From the NCBI GenBank assembly GCA_900767695.1, contig CAAGAC010000010.1, positions 1 to 7,542 of the forward strand: a stretch of 7,542 bases of DNA, written 5' to 3'. Below are positions 1 through 5,778 of this stretch, one piece after another. The stretch comes from an uncultured Succinivibrio sp. Its GTDB lineage: Bacteria > Pseudomonadota > Gammaproteobacteria > Enterobacterales > Succinivibrionaceae. A model generated the notes under the pieces. That model did not search any database and had not been told where the DNA came from. It saw only the letters and a list, made by a program, of their open reading frames with translations. The position numbers and the translations under genes are program-made. The stretch's first letter is position 1, and each line of letters opens with the position of its first letter.

Positions 1-803
1 ATCCGGGCGCCATCGGCCGCGCCATCATCCGCGAGGCGGTGAGGCGCCGCCTCAAGCCATTTCCCGTCTCCCGCGGCCGCCGCTTCCCCCAGCTTGGCTG
101 CTACGCGATGATCGAGGGGACCGACTACCAGTGCGGCAGCGATCAGTTCCTGCGCAAGGGCGGCAAGGCCATATTCGGGCGCGACGGCGACAGGCTGGGC
201 GCGCTGCGCCGCCAGGGCAAGACCGTGATCCTGCTTGCCGACGGCGCGAACATCATCGGCGCCATCGCGCTCTCCAACACCGTGCGCTTCCACATGAAGG
301 AGCTGGTCTCCTACATGCGCGCCACCGGACACGAGATTGCCCTGCTCTCCTCGGACTCGCAGGTAACGCTCAAGGCCCTCGCCGATCAGGCGGGCATACT
401 CCAGATCTCAAGCTCGATGAGCTCCGACGAGAAGACCGCGGCGGTCGCCGCCTACGCCCACGATCGCGGCAGCCGCGTCATCGCCTTCACCCACAGCATC
501 GAGGCGGCCGACGCCGCAGGCGTCCCGGTCGCGCTGCTCTCGATGGGGCCGTCGCTGTGCTCGCACGCGGCCGTGGTGCTGGGGTCAAACGACGTGCTGG
601 AGCTTGCCCGCGCCAGGCGCAAAGCTGGCTCCGCGCTCTCCTCCGAGCGCTGGATCTCGCCGTTCTTCATCGTCGGGCAGGCGCTGCTTGCTGTTGCCTG
701 CATCACGCTCGACCTGATGCCGTCCATCGCGGCGCTCATCGCCCTGGTGCTCTCGGCCGCCGCGCAGGCGTCCGCCTGCGTCCTCGGCGGGCACAAGGCC
801 TGA
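1..803 (+). CDS. Degenerate P1B-type (heavy-metal) ATPase relative, 3' part of gene
   Basis: The frame is open from the left edge, so the gene is 5' truncated by the window. Layout matches the N domain, P domain and last two membrane helices of a copper/heavy-metal ATPase. The first codon is xAT followed by CCG, so it could encode the N-domain HP dipeptide. A GxGxxA-like element survives as LGCYA (about 96-110). The TGD motif is LSSD (345-356). The conserved P-domain lysine remains in SDEK (423-434). Where GDGxND is expected, the protein reads IAFTHSIEAAD (480-512), so the Mg-binding aspartates are gone. Two hydrophobic helices follow (about 654-719 and 723-785); the YN of helix 7 and the MxxSS of helix 8 that form the Cu site appear to be GQ and LxxSA. 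The phosphorylation aspartate would lie upstream, out of view. From established family knowledge this cannot be a normal ATPase; I infer a pseudoenzyme or a decaying gene. Stop TGA at 801-803. Confidence 0.75.
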   Translation, partial: PGAIGRAIIREAVRRRLKPFPVSRGRRFPQLGCYAMIEGTDYQCGSDQFLRKGGKAIFGRDGDRLGALRRQGKTVILLADGANIIGAIALSNTVRFHMKELVSYMRATGHEIALLSSDSQVTLKALADQAGILQISSSMSSDEKTAAVAAYAHDRGSRVIAFTHSIEAADAAGVPVALLSMGPSLCSHAAVVLGSNDVLELARARRKAGSALSSERWISPFFIVGQALLAVACITLDLMPSIAALIALVLSAAAQASACVLGGHKA

Positions 804-883
804 GGGGCGCCGCGCCCTGGAAAAGGCGGGCTAGAAGCCGCGTCGAATGCGCGTCAGCCGAGGCTGGCTTGATGCAAAACCCA

Positions 884-912
884 ATGACTTTCAAACGTTT
901 TTTTGCTACAAT
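884..912 (+). promoter_or_regulatory. Sigma-70 promoter, extended -10, for the phosphatase-galactosidase-rlhA operon
   Basis: The -35 element is ATGACT (884-889, 4 of 6 matches to TTGACA). The spacer is 17 bases and includes a run of seven T. The -10 element is TACAAT (907-912, 5 of 6), preceded by TGC, which gives an extended -10. Transcription would start near 919-920. It is the best promoter I see on the + strand and sits where the operon needs one. Confidence 0.6.
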
Positions 913-991
913 CAAGCTCTGAAAGCCCAGTTACAAGCGCCTTGGCTTTCTCCTTTCATGAACACCCTTGCAGTGCCGCCACCCTTCTTGC

Positions 992-995
992 AGGA
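992..995 (+). promoter_or_regulatory. Ribosome binding site deciding the TTG start of the phosphatase
   Basis: AGGA lies 7 bases before TTG 1003. The only upstream in-frame ATG (958) is preceded by pyrimidine-rich sequence without a Shine-Dalgarno match. The TTG start also puts the catalytic cysteine at residue 8, as is usual in this family. Confidence 0.6.
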
Positions 996-1002
996 CACAG
1001 CC

Positions 1003-1464
1003 TTGATCAACATCCTCTTCCTCTGCCACGGCAACATCTGCCGCTCACCCGTAGCCGAAATCCTCTTCAACCGCGAGGCGCAGGAGCTTGGCATTGACGA
1101 TCGCGCGCACGCCACGTCGGCGGCGCTCTCAGCAGAAGCCGTGGGGCTTGGCATCTACCAGCCCATGCGACGCCTGCTCCTAGCCGAAGGCTTTGAGGAT
1201 CCCTGCCACATCTCAAGACAGGCCACGCGCGATGACATCGGGAAGGCCGATCTCGTGGTGGTGATGGATCAGGAGAACATCGAGCTCTTCAAGAGGCGCT
1301 TTGACGACTTCGGCCTCGACAAGGTAAGGCTCCTGCTCTCCTACGCTGATGGCGACGAGATAGACGATCCCTGGTACACGAGGGAGTTCGACCGCGCGCT
1401 TCATGAGATCCTCATGGGCGTGCGCGCCCTTGCAAGGAAGATCGCGGATGGGGGCAGGCTGTGA
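1003..1464 (+). CDS. Low-molecular-weight protein tyrosine phosphatase
   Basis: A cytoplasmic LMW-PTP (arsenate-reductase-like fold) that removes phosphate from protein tyrosine (or arginine in some members). With the TTG start the protein is 153 residues, normal for the family. The P-loop CHGNICRSP occupies residues 8-16, giving nucleophile Cys8 and phosphate-binding Arg14. The general acid is Asp122 in the DDPWY motif (121-125), and VVVMD (86-90) matches the conserved central strand. The middle resembles the stand-alone LMW-PTPs rather than the Wzb/Etp type, and no tyrosine kinase or capsule gene lies nearby. It is the first gene of the operon from the 884-912 promoter; its stop overlaps the galactosidase start (GTGA, 1461-1464), suggesting coupled translation. 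The substrate is unknown. A longer version from ATG 958 would add 15 residues with no motif. Confidence 0.9.
   Translation: MINILFLCHGNICRSPVAEILFNREAQELGIDDRAHATSAALSAEAVGLGIYQPMRRLLLAEGFEDPCHISRQATRDDIGKADLVVVMDQENIELFKRRFDDFGLDKVRLLLSYADGDEIDDPWYTREFDRALHEILMGVRALARKIADGGRL
1450..1454 (+). promoter_or_regulatory. Ribosome binding site for the GTG-started galactosidase
   Basis: GGGGG ends 6 bases before GTG 1461, inside the end of the phosphatase gene. No in-frame ATG occurs nearby, and the reading frame overlaps the upstream stop by 4 bases, so GTG 1461 is the favoured start. Confidence 0.45.
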
Positions 1465-3158
1465 GCGCCATTCTAAAGGGGGATCTGAAGGCAAGGCCTG
1501 ATGGCGTAGCGCAAGGCGGCAGCGCCAGGGCTGAGATCTTCACTATCGTCCCGTCGCGCAAGGTCCCTGCGCCAGCGTCTGAGTGGATCGCAGGGGACGG
1601 CCTCGGTCCCCTGCCATCGAGCAGGATCTACGCCGAGGGCTTCCAGATGCTCTCGGTGCAGGAAGGCACTGTTGAAAACAGGATCTTCCAAGGCAGATGC
1701 CCTGACGACGCGCTGCCCTACAGGCACAATCCCCGCCAGGGGAGCGTGCGCGAGGCCTATGGCGTGGTCGCGTTTGAAAACGCCGCAGGCGGCTTCACGC
1801 TCCTAGGCTTCACCACCTGCAACAGCGCCCAGGGGCGCTTTCTCATCGACGCCTCCTCTTGCTCGATCACGCTCTCCCTCATGGTCTCGGACGGACAGGG
1901 TCGCATTGCAGATGATGCGCTAAAGGGCGAGGGCTTCTGCCAGATAGCAGCCCCCGCGCTTGAGGAGGCGCTTGCGCTCTACGCCTCGCTCGCTGGCAGC
2001 GGCAGAGGCGCTGGCAGCAAGCCCCCGATGGGCTGGTGCTCGTGGTACAGCCGCTACGAGAAGGTGACCGAGGACTATGTGAAAGACAGCCTTGAGGTTC
2101 TCAAGTCCTTCCCCGAGCTTGAGTGCGTGCTCATCGACGACGGGTACCAGGAGCACATGGGCGACTGGCTCTCGTTCTCAGGCAAGTTCCCGCGCGGGCT
2201 TGACGGCATCTGCTCTGACATCCATTCAGCCTCCAGGATCCCCGGGATCTGGCTTGCCCCGATGATCGCGTCCGGCGCGTCCAGGCTTGCCCATGAGCAT
2301 CCTGAGTGGCTTGCGCGCGGTCCCAATGGCGAGATAGCCAATGCGTCCGATCTTACCTACGGCGGCTGGCGCGATCTGCCATGGCACACGCTCGACTACG
2401 GGAAGGCCGAGGTGCGGCAGTGGATGCGCGATACTGTTCACGAGCTTAGGCACAAGTACGGGATCAGGCTCTTCAAGCTCGACTCGCTCTACTGGGGCGC
2501 CTACGAGGGGCTCTCCTTCAGCACTCCGATGACCGGAGTGATGAACCTGCGCCTTGCGCTTAAGGCTATCCGCGATGGCGCGGGAGATGACAGCTTCATC
2601 CTAGGCTGCAACGCCCCGCTCTGGGCCTGCAATGGCCTTGTCGACGGCATGAGGGTTTCAGACGACGCTGCCCGCAGCGCAACCGTCTTTGCCGCAAACT
2701 CCCGGGCCTGCGCCCTGAGATCATGGATGAACAGAAAATTGTGGATTAACGATCCCGACTGCCTGCTCCTTTGCGATCTTGGGGATCAGCGCGCCTCGGA
2801 GGGCGAGTACGCCTTCCACCTGGGATCGATCCTGGCATCTGACGGGATCTTCATGTCAGGCGATGATCTCACGGCGATGAGCAAGGAGCGCCTTGACCTG
2901 CTTCACCGCGCATCCGCAGTCGCGGCTGCGCCAAGGCAGGTGCGCTGGAGCGGCGACTTCTCGCGCGCCGAGATCCTGCTTGAGAACACCGGCAGGGCCA
3001 TGACCGTGGCGATCAACCGCGGCAGGGAGAGCATGGATTTCGACCTGCCTTCAGGCACCGACTTCATGAGCCTGCGCAAGATCGGCGGCACAATCAGCAT
3101 TCCACCGCTCTGCGGAGTGGTTTCAGAGCATTCTGCAAAAGGAGCCATCGAGCAATGA
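1461..3158 (+). CDS. GH36-family alpha-galactosidase (compact, TmGalA-like)
   Basis: Hydrolyses terminal alpha-1,6-galactosyl residues (melibiose, raffinose-type sugars) with retention. The protein is 565 residues, close to the compact Thermotoga maritima GalA type (about 550) and shorter than the roughly 700-residue enterobacterial and Gram-positive GH36 enzymes. Domains: N-terminal beta-sandwich (about 1-175), TIM barrel (about 185-480), small C-terminal beta domain (about 490-560). Motifs: MGWCSWYSRYEKVTED (190-205), LIDDGYQ with GDWL (224-237), GIWLAPMIA (262-270), FKLD with nucleophile Asp341, and MRVSDD with acid/base Asp401. The 60-residue gap between the two acids equals that recalled for TmGalA (327 and 387). 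There is no signal peptide, so it is cytoplasmic and its substrate must be imported, but no transporter is adjacent. It overlaps both neighbours by 4 bases. Raffinose-synthase-like transfer activity is a less likely alternative. Confidence 0.88.
   Translation: MSAILKGDLKARPDGVAQGGSARAEIFTIVPSRKVPAPASEWIAGDGLGPLPSSRIYAEGFQMLSVQEGTVENRIFQGRCPDDALPYRHNPRQGSVREAYGVVAFENAAGGFTLLGFTTCNSAQGRFLIDASSCSITLSLMVSDGQGRIADDALKGEGFCQIAAPALEEALALYASLAGSGRGAGSKPPMGWCSWYSRYEKVTEDYVKDSLEVLKSFPELECVLIDDGYQEHMGDWLSFSGKFPRGLDGICSDIHSASRIPGIWLAPMIASGASRLAHEHPEWLARGPNGEIANASDLTYGGWRDLPWHTLDYGKAEVRQWMRDTVHELRHKYGIRLFKLDSLYWGAYEGLSFSTPMTGVMNLRLALKAIRDGAGDDSFILGCNAPLWACNGLVDGMRVSDDAARSATVFAANSRACALRSWMNRKLWINDPDCLLLCDLGDQRASEGEYAFHLGSILASDGIFMSGDDLTAMSKERLDLLHRASAVAAAPRQVRWSGDFSRAEILLENTGRAMTVAINRGRESMDFDLPSGTDFMSLRKIGGTISIPPLCGVVSEHSAKGAIEQ
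3139..3144 (+). promoter_or_regulatory. Ribosome binding site of rlhA
   Basis: AAGGAG, a strong Shine-Dalgarno match, lies 10 bases before ATG 3155 within the end of the galactosidase gene. It allows independent initiation as well as coupling through the ATGA overlap. Confidence 0.6.
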
Positions 3159-4996
3159 GGACCATAGAACTTCTAGCCCCGGCCCGCGACAAGGCCTGCG
3201 CGAGAGCCGCCATCATGAGCGGCGCGGATGCCGTCTACATCGGCGGCCCGTCCTTCGGCGCCCGCGCCGCGGCGCCAAACTCGCTTGAGGACATCCAGGA
3301 GATCTGCTCGCTTGCCCACGAGTTTGGCGCCAAGGTGCACGTCACCTTGAACACCATCCTCACCGACGAGGAGCTTGAGAAGGCGCGCGATCTTGCCTTC
3401 AGGCTCTACGACGCCGGGGCCGACGCTCTCATCGTGCAGGACATGGGGCTTCTGCAGGGGGATCTGCCTCCGCTTGAGATCCACGCCTCGACCCAGCAGG
3501 ACAACTCAACCCCCGAGAAGGTGAAGTTTTTAGAGGACGCTGGCTTCTCGCAGGTGGTGCTCGCCCGCGAGCTGAGCATCAGGCAGATAAGGGAGATCCG
3601 GAAGAAGACCAGCGTCAAGCTTGAGTGCTTCATCCACGGGGCGCTTTGCGTCGGCGTGAGCGGCAGGTGCTACCTGAGCGCGGCCATTACCGGGAGGTCT
3701 GCAAACCGCGGCGAGTGCGCGCAGCTGTGCCGCGTCGCGCAGTCGCTCTATGACGGCGATGGCAACTGCCTTGCCCGCGACCGCTACCTGCTCTCGATGA
3801 AGGACCTGAGCCAGGCTCCCAACATCGGAGAGCTCATAGATGCGGGCATCTCCTCCTTCAAGATTGAAGGCAGGCTCAAGGACGAGGGCTACGTGCGCAA
3901 CGTCACCGCGTACTACCGCGCCCTCATCGACCGCGTGCTCGAGAGCATCCCGGACGTCAGGCGCAGCTCCTATGGAACCACGAGGACTGCGTTCAAGCCT
4001 GACATCTCAAAGAGCTTCAACCGCGGCTTCACCGAGTACAACGCTCACGAGGTCAAGGAGAACTACGCAAACTTCGACGCCCCGGGCTTCGTCGGCACCA
4101 GGGTTGGCACCCTGCTCTCGCAGGGAGCGCACGAGCTGCGCTTCAAGCTCGACAAGAGCGCTGAGCTGCACAACGGCGACAGCCTCAACTACTACACCGC
4201 AGAGGGCGTCCTCGACGGCTTCCGCGTGAGTTCTGCCAAGGACAAGGATTCGGCGGAGATCTTCCAGAGGCTGCCGCAGATAAGGCCCGGGACCGTATTC
4301 TATAGAAGCAAGGATGCCGAGTTCGAGCGCGCGCTCGAAGGCGAGTCATCTGTGCGCACCCTCGCGCTCACGCTGCACTACTTCGAGACCGAGGACGGCG
4401 CTAGGCTTGAGGCTGCGGACGAGACCGGCGCCAAGGCTGTCTCTGAGTGCCATGTCCCCAAGCTCCAGCAGGCATCGAACTTTGAGCGCCTGGAGCAGAA
4501 CCTGCGCGAGAAACTAGGCAGGCTCGGGCAGAGCCACTATGAGCTGAAGTCCCTCGCATTGGAGCTTCCGCACCACCACTTCATGCCCCAGAGCCTCATA
4601 AACGGACTGCGCCGCGACGCCATCGCCGCGCTTGACGAGCAGAAGCAGCAGCGCAGGGTTCATGTCGAGCACCACTTCGAGGACGCCCCGATGCTTCCCG
4701 AGGCTGACCGCCACCTTGGATTTCGCGCCAACCTCATGAACCGCAAGGCGCTGGACTTCTACGAGGCGCACGGAGGAGAGAACGTCGAGCCTGCCTACGA
4801 GATCGAGAAGCCCAATGGGCCACAGAGCGTGCTCGTCTCAAAGCACTGCCTGAGGTTCTGCTTTGGCATGTGCCGCAAGCACGGACAGGATGGAAAGGTG
4901 AAGCCCTTGAGGCTCAAGATCGGCAAGACCTTCTTTGACCTCAAGTTCGACTGCGTGAACTGCCTGATGACTTTGGAAGGTCCGGTCAAGGGCTGA
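3155..4996 (+). CDS. rlhA: 23S rRNA 5-hydroxycytidine C2501 synthase (U32 family)
   Basis: Ortholog of E. coli RlhA (YdcP), which hydroxylates C2501 of 23S rRNA in the peptidyl-transferase region; automated pipelines often call it 'peptidase U32'. Matches to the E. coli protein run almost end to end: ELLAPARD (5-12), GADAVYIGGPSFGAR (23-37), VTLNTIL (63-69), ALIVQDMG (91-98), EIHASTQ (108-114), FIHGALCV (159-166), TGRSANRGEC (179-188), LLSMKD (212-217), SFKIEGR (234-240). Cys165, 172, 188 and 192 are the four U32 cysteines expected to hold an Fe-S cluster. A second set, Cys565, 573, 600 and 603 (KHC, MC, FDCVNC), matches cysteines recalled in the E. coli tail. Length is 613, about 40 less than E. 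coli; the protein ends soon after the last cysteines, lacking most of the E. coli tail. The start is set by AAGGAG and the ATGA overlap. It acts in the cytoplasm on rRNA and has no obvious functional link to its operon neighbours. Confidence 0.92.
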   Translation: MRTIELLAPARDKACARAAIMSGADAVYIGGPSFGARAAAPNSLEDIQEICSLAHEFGAKVHVTLNTILTDEELEKARDLAFRLYDAGADALIVQDMGLLQGDLPPLEIHASTQQDNSTPEKVKFLEDAGFSQVVLARELSIRQIREIRKKTSVKLECFIHGALCVGVSGRCYLSAAITGRSANRGECAQLCRVAQSLYDGDGNCLARDRYLLSMKDLSQAPNIGELIDAGISSFKIEGRLKDEGYVRNVTAYYRALIDRVLESIPDVRRSSYGTTRTAFKPDISKSFNRGFTEYNAHEVKENYANFDAPGFVGTRVGTLLSQGAHELRFKLDKSAELHNGDSLNYYTAEGVLDGFRVSSAKDKDSAEIFQRLPQIRPGTVFYRSKDAEFERALEGESSVRTLALTLHYFETEDGARLEAADETGAKAVSECHVPKLQQASNFERLEQNLREKLGRLGQSHYELKSLALELPHHHFMPQSLINGLRRDAIAALDEQKQQRRVHVEHHFEDAPMLPEADRHLGFRANLMNRKALDFYEAHGGENVEPAYEIEKPNGPQSVLVSKHCLRFCFGMCRKHGQDGKVKPLRLKIGKTFFDLKFDCVNCLMTLEGPVKG

Positions 4997-5100
4997 CTAC
5001 GCCGCTTGAATCCCATCTGGGCAAGCAACGCTATGAGTGTTGCCAGAGGCTGTTCCGGCATGACATGCTATCGGTGCAAGGCAGAACAAGCTGAACATGA
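4997..5100 (+). other. 3' flank of rlhA with two weak hairpins
   Basis: No gene is seen. Two adjacent inverted repeats follow the stop. The first is GCTTG (5004-5008) with CAAGC (5022-5026), having an inner CCC/GGG pair. The second is GCAACGCT (5025-5032) with AGTGTTGC (5036-5043), 8 pairs including one G-U, loop ATG. They share two bases, so only one can form fully. Neither is followed by a T tract, so they may protect the mRNA 3' end rather than terminate. A clear terminator for rlhA is not visible here. Confidence 0.35.
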
Positions 5101-5201
5101 AATATAATATTTGCAAGCGTTTTTTTAGAGTCTTATTTATTTGTATTTAATTGCACGATATGCAAATAAAATCAGCAAATTACATAATATGAGATGGCAA
5201 G

Positions 5202-5300
5202 ATGAATGTAGAGACAATTTGCATATTCGTCGTTATTATCGCATTATTTGCCGGAATGCTTGCAATTATTATTATGACAAAAAAAGAATTTATAATTTAA
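5202..5300 (+). CDS. Putative 32-residue single-span membrane miniprotein
   Basis: ATG 5202 opens a 32-codon frame ending at TAA 5298-5300. It starts MNVETICIF; residues about 5-25 form one uninterrupted hydrophobic stretch rich in I, V, L, A and F, with a central FAGM. After it comes a positively charged TKKEF tail, so the predicted topology is N-out/C-in. Signs of real coding: 9 of 32 codons begin with G (GTA, GAG, GTC, GCC, GGA and others), and G+C rises to about 27 % in this very AT-rich island. Against: the Shine-Dalgarno is weak (GAG at 5191-5193, 8 bases before the ATG), and AT-rich DNA readily yields I/F/L strings. Short one-span proteins of this layout include type I toxins, holin-like toxins and small subunits of membrane complexes; I recognise no family. 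A 10-bp hairpin follows 15 bases after the stop. Confidence 0.4.
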   Translation: MNVETICIFVVIIALFAGMLAIIIMTKKEFII

Positions 5301-5315
5301 TAGAATATTTAAATT

Positions 5316-5347
5316 TAGGACTACATAGTTCTTATTTTGTAGTCCTA
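5316..5347 (+). terminator. Possible intrinsic terminator after the miniprotein ORF
   Basis: TAGGACTACA (5316-5325) and TGTAGTCCTA (5338-5347) form a perfect 10-bp stem with a 12-base loop. The + strand continues TTCAATAATTTT, an imperfect T-rich tail. It could end transcripts of the small ORF and read-through from rlhA. The sequence on the other strand is equally weak as a T tail. It is the most G+C-rich stem in the island and unlikely to be random. Confidence 0.45.
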
Positions 5348-5469
5348 TTCAATAATTTTAAAAAATAACCAATTTATAAATAAGATATTTATCTAAAGAT
5401 TTTATAATAATAATCGTTTATATCGATTATATTTATTTAACATCAGTAACTTATTAAACCTACTGTCAT

Positions 5470-5695
5470 TTGACATCTTCTGTCCGTCTCCCATATTTCA
5501 AACTTTTTCCTTGTAACACAAGGTTGTGCTCTCAAGGCCCCAGGAGCGATCAACTTTAACACCGATGCGGATGAACTCTTGAAAACAAAGCCTCCACCAC
5601 AACCTTCACTTGCGCTCAGAATTGCGACCGTCATCAGCGCCGAAGCTCAGCAGCATGTGTCGCCCCAAGGGGCCAGCCTGGGCATGATGGCGAAA
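5470..5695. other. Unassigned block, no recognisable gene
   Basis: Composition returns to about 50 % G+C. On the + strand one frame is open from the stop at 5471-5473 through about 5734 but has no ATG until 5683; its text (LKAPGAINFNTDADELLKT near 5534-5590) is not low-complexity. On the - strand a 63-codon frame runs from ATG 5634 to 5443 without a visible ribosome binding site. An inverted repeat CCTTGT-AAC-ACAAGG sits at 5509-5523. I match neither translation to a family. The block may be the relic of a gene tail or mobile element, or an untranslated region. Confidence 0.3.
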
Positions 5696-5728
5696 AGGGC
5701 GCGCCTGATGGCGCGCCCTGCGTTTTTT
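5696..5728. terminator. Strong bidirectional intrinsic terminator
   Basis: AGGGCGCGCC (5696-5705) and GGCGCGCCCT (5710-5719) form a perfect 10-bp GC stem with loop TGAT. On the + strand GCG and six T (5723-5728) follow. On the - strand the stem is preceded by six A and followed by TTTCG, so it also serves the dehydrogenase transcript, whose stop lies about 50 bases upstream of it. It is the classic shared terminator between convergent units. Confidence 0.85.
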
Positions 5729-5739
5729 CATGATTGACC

Positions 5740-5763
5740 CCAAGTCGGCACTGCCGCACTTGG
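5740..5763. terminator. Second hairpin next to the dehydrogenase stop
   Basis: CCAAGT (5740-5745) pairs with ACTTGG (5758-5763), and CGGC (5746-5749) with GCCG (5753-5756), leaving one bulged C and loop ACT. On the + strand AGCTTTTCCC follows, a short T tail. On the - strand no T tract follows, so for the dehydrogenase mRNA it is more likely a 3' stability stem ahead of the main terminator. Confidence 0.5.
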
Positions 5764-5778
5764 AGCTTTTCCCTTGCC

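Larger units (their letters stand above)
804..1002. other. Intergenic region and phosphatase leader
   Basis: This 199-base gap contains no credible gene. It has GC-rich short inverted repeats just after the ATPase (for example GGGC/GCCC near 804-816 and CAGCC/GGCTG near 855-866), but none is followed by a T tract, so I do not call a terminator. From about 875 it becomes more AT-rich and carries the promoter at 884-912. About 83 bases of untranslated leader would follow before the TTG start at 1003. An in-frame ATG at 958 exists but has no ribosome binding site. Confidence 0.5.
5101..5460. other. AT-rich island between convergent operons
   Basis: By hand count 78 of 360 bases are G or C (about 22 %), against roughly 60-65 % in the flanking genes, and both edges are abrupt. 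Contents: a TATAAT at 5103-5108 without a matching -35, a run of seven T (5120-5126), the small ORF at 5202-5300, the hairpin at 5316-5347, and AT-rich inverted repeats such as ATAATCG/CGATTAT near 5411-5431. No tRNA, transposase, flanking target duplication or DnaA-box cluster is visible. Composition suggests foreign DNA or a regulatory or structural AT tract; the sequence alone does not decide. Confidence 0.6.

Noticed and set aside
131..922. 263-codon + frame overlapping the ATPase relative
   Set aside because: It is an Arg/Ala/Gly-rich shadow typical of GC-rich DNA in the wrong frame; the other frame gives recognisable P-type ATPase domains.
3155..4996. Annotation as a collagenase-like peptidase U32
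   Set aside because: The end-to-end match is to RlhA, an rRNA hydroxylase; the peptidase label is a historical family name.
5103..5108. Perfect TATAAT -10 element upstream of the miniprotein
   Set aside because: No -35-like hexamer lies 16-19 bases upstream and there is no extended -10 TG; such matches are expected by chance in very AT-rich DNA.
5003..5126. CGCTTG (5003-5008) pairing with CAAGCG (5114-5119) just before seven T, as a distant rlhA terminator
   Set aside because: The arms are only 6 bases and over 100 bases apart, so the pairing is probably chance.
5141..5368. 75-codon + frame starting with TTG in the AT-rich island
   Set aside because: It is rich in Tyr, Asn, Cys and Lys as expected from random AT-rich DNA, has no ribosome binding site, and runs through the 5316-5347 hairpin. 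The overlapping 32-codon frame at 5202 looks more protein-like.
5101..5460. Replication origin or attachment site in the AT-rich island
   Set aside because: I see no DnaA-box cluster, iterons, tRNA end, integrase gene or flanking direct repeats.
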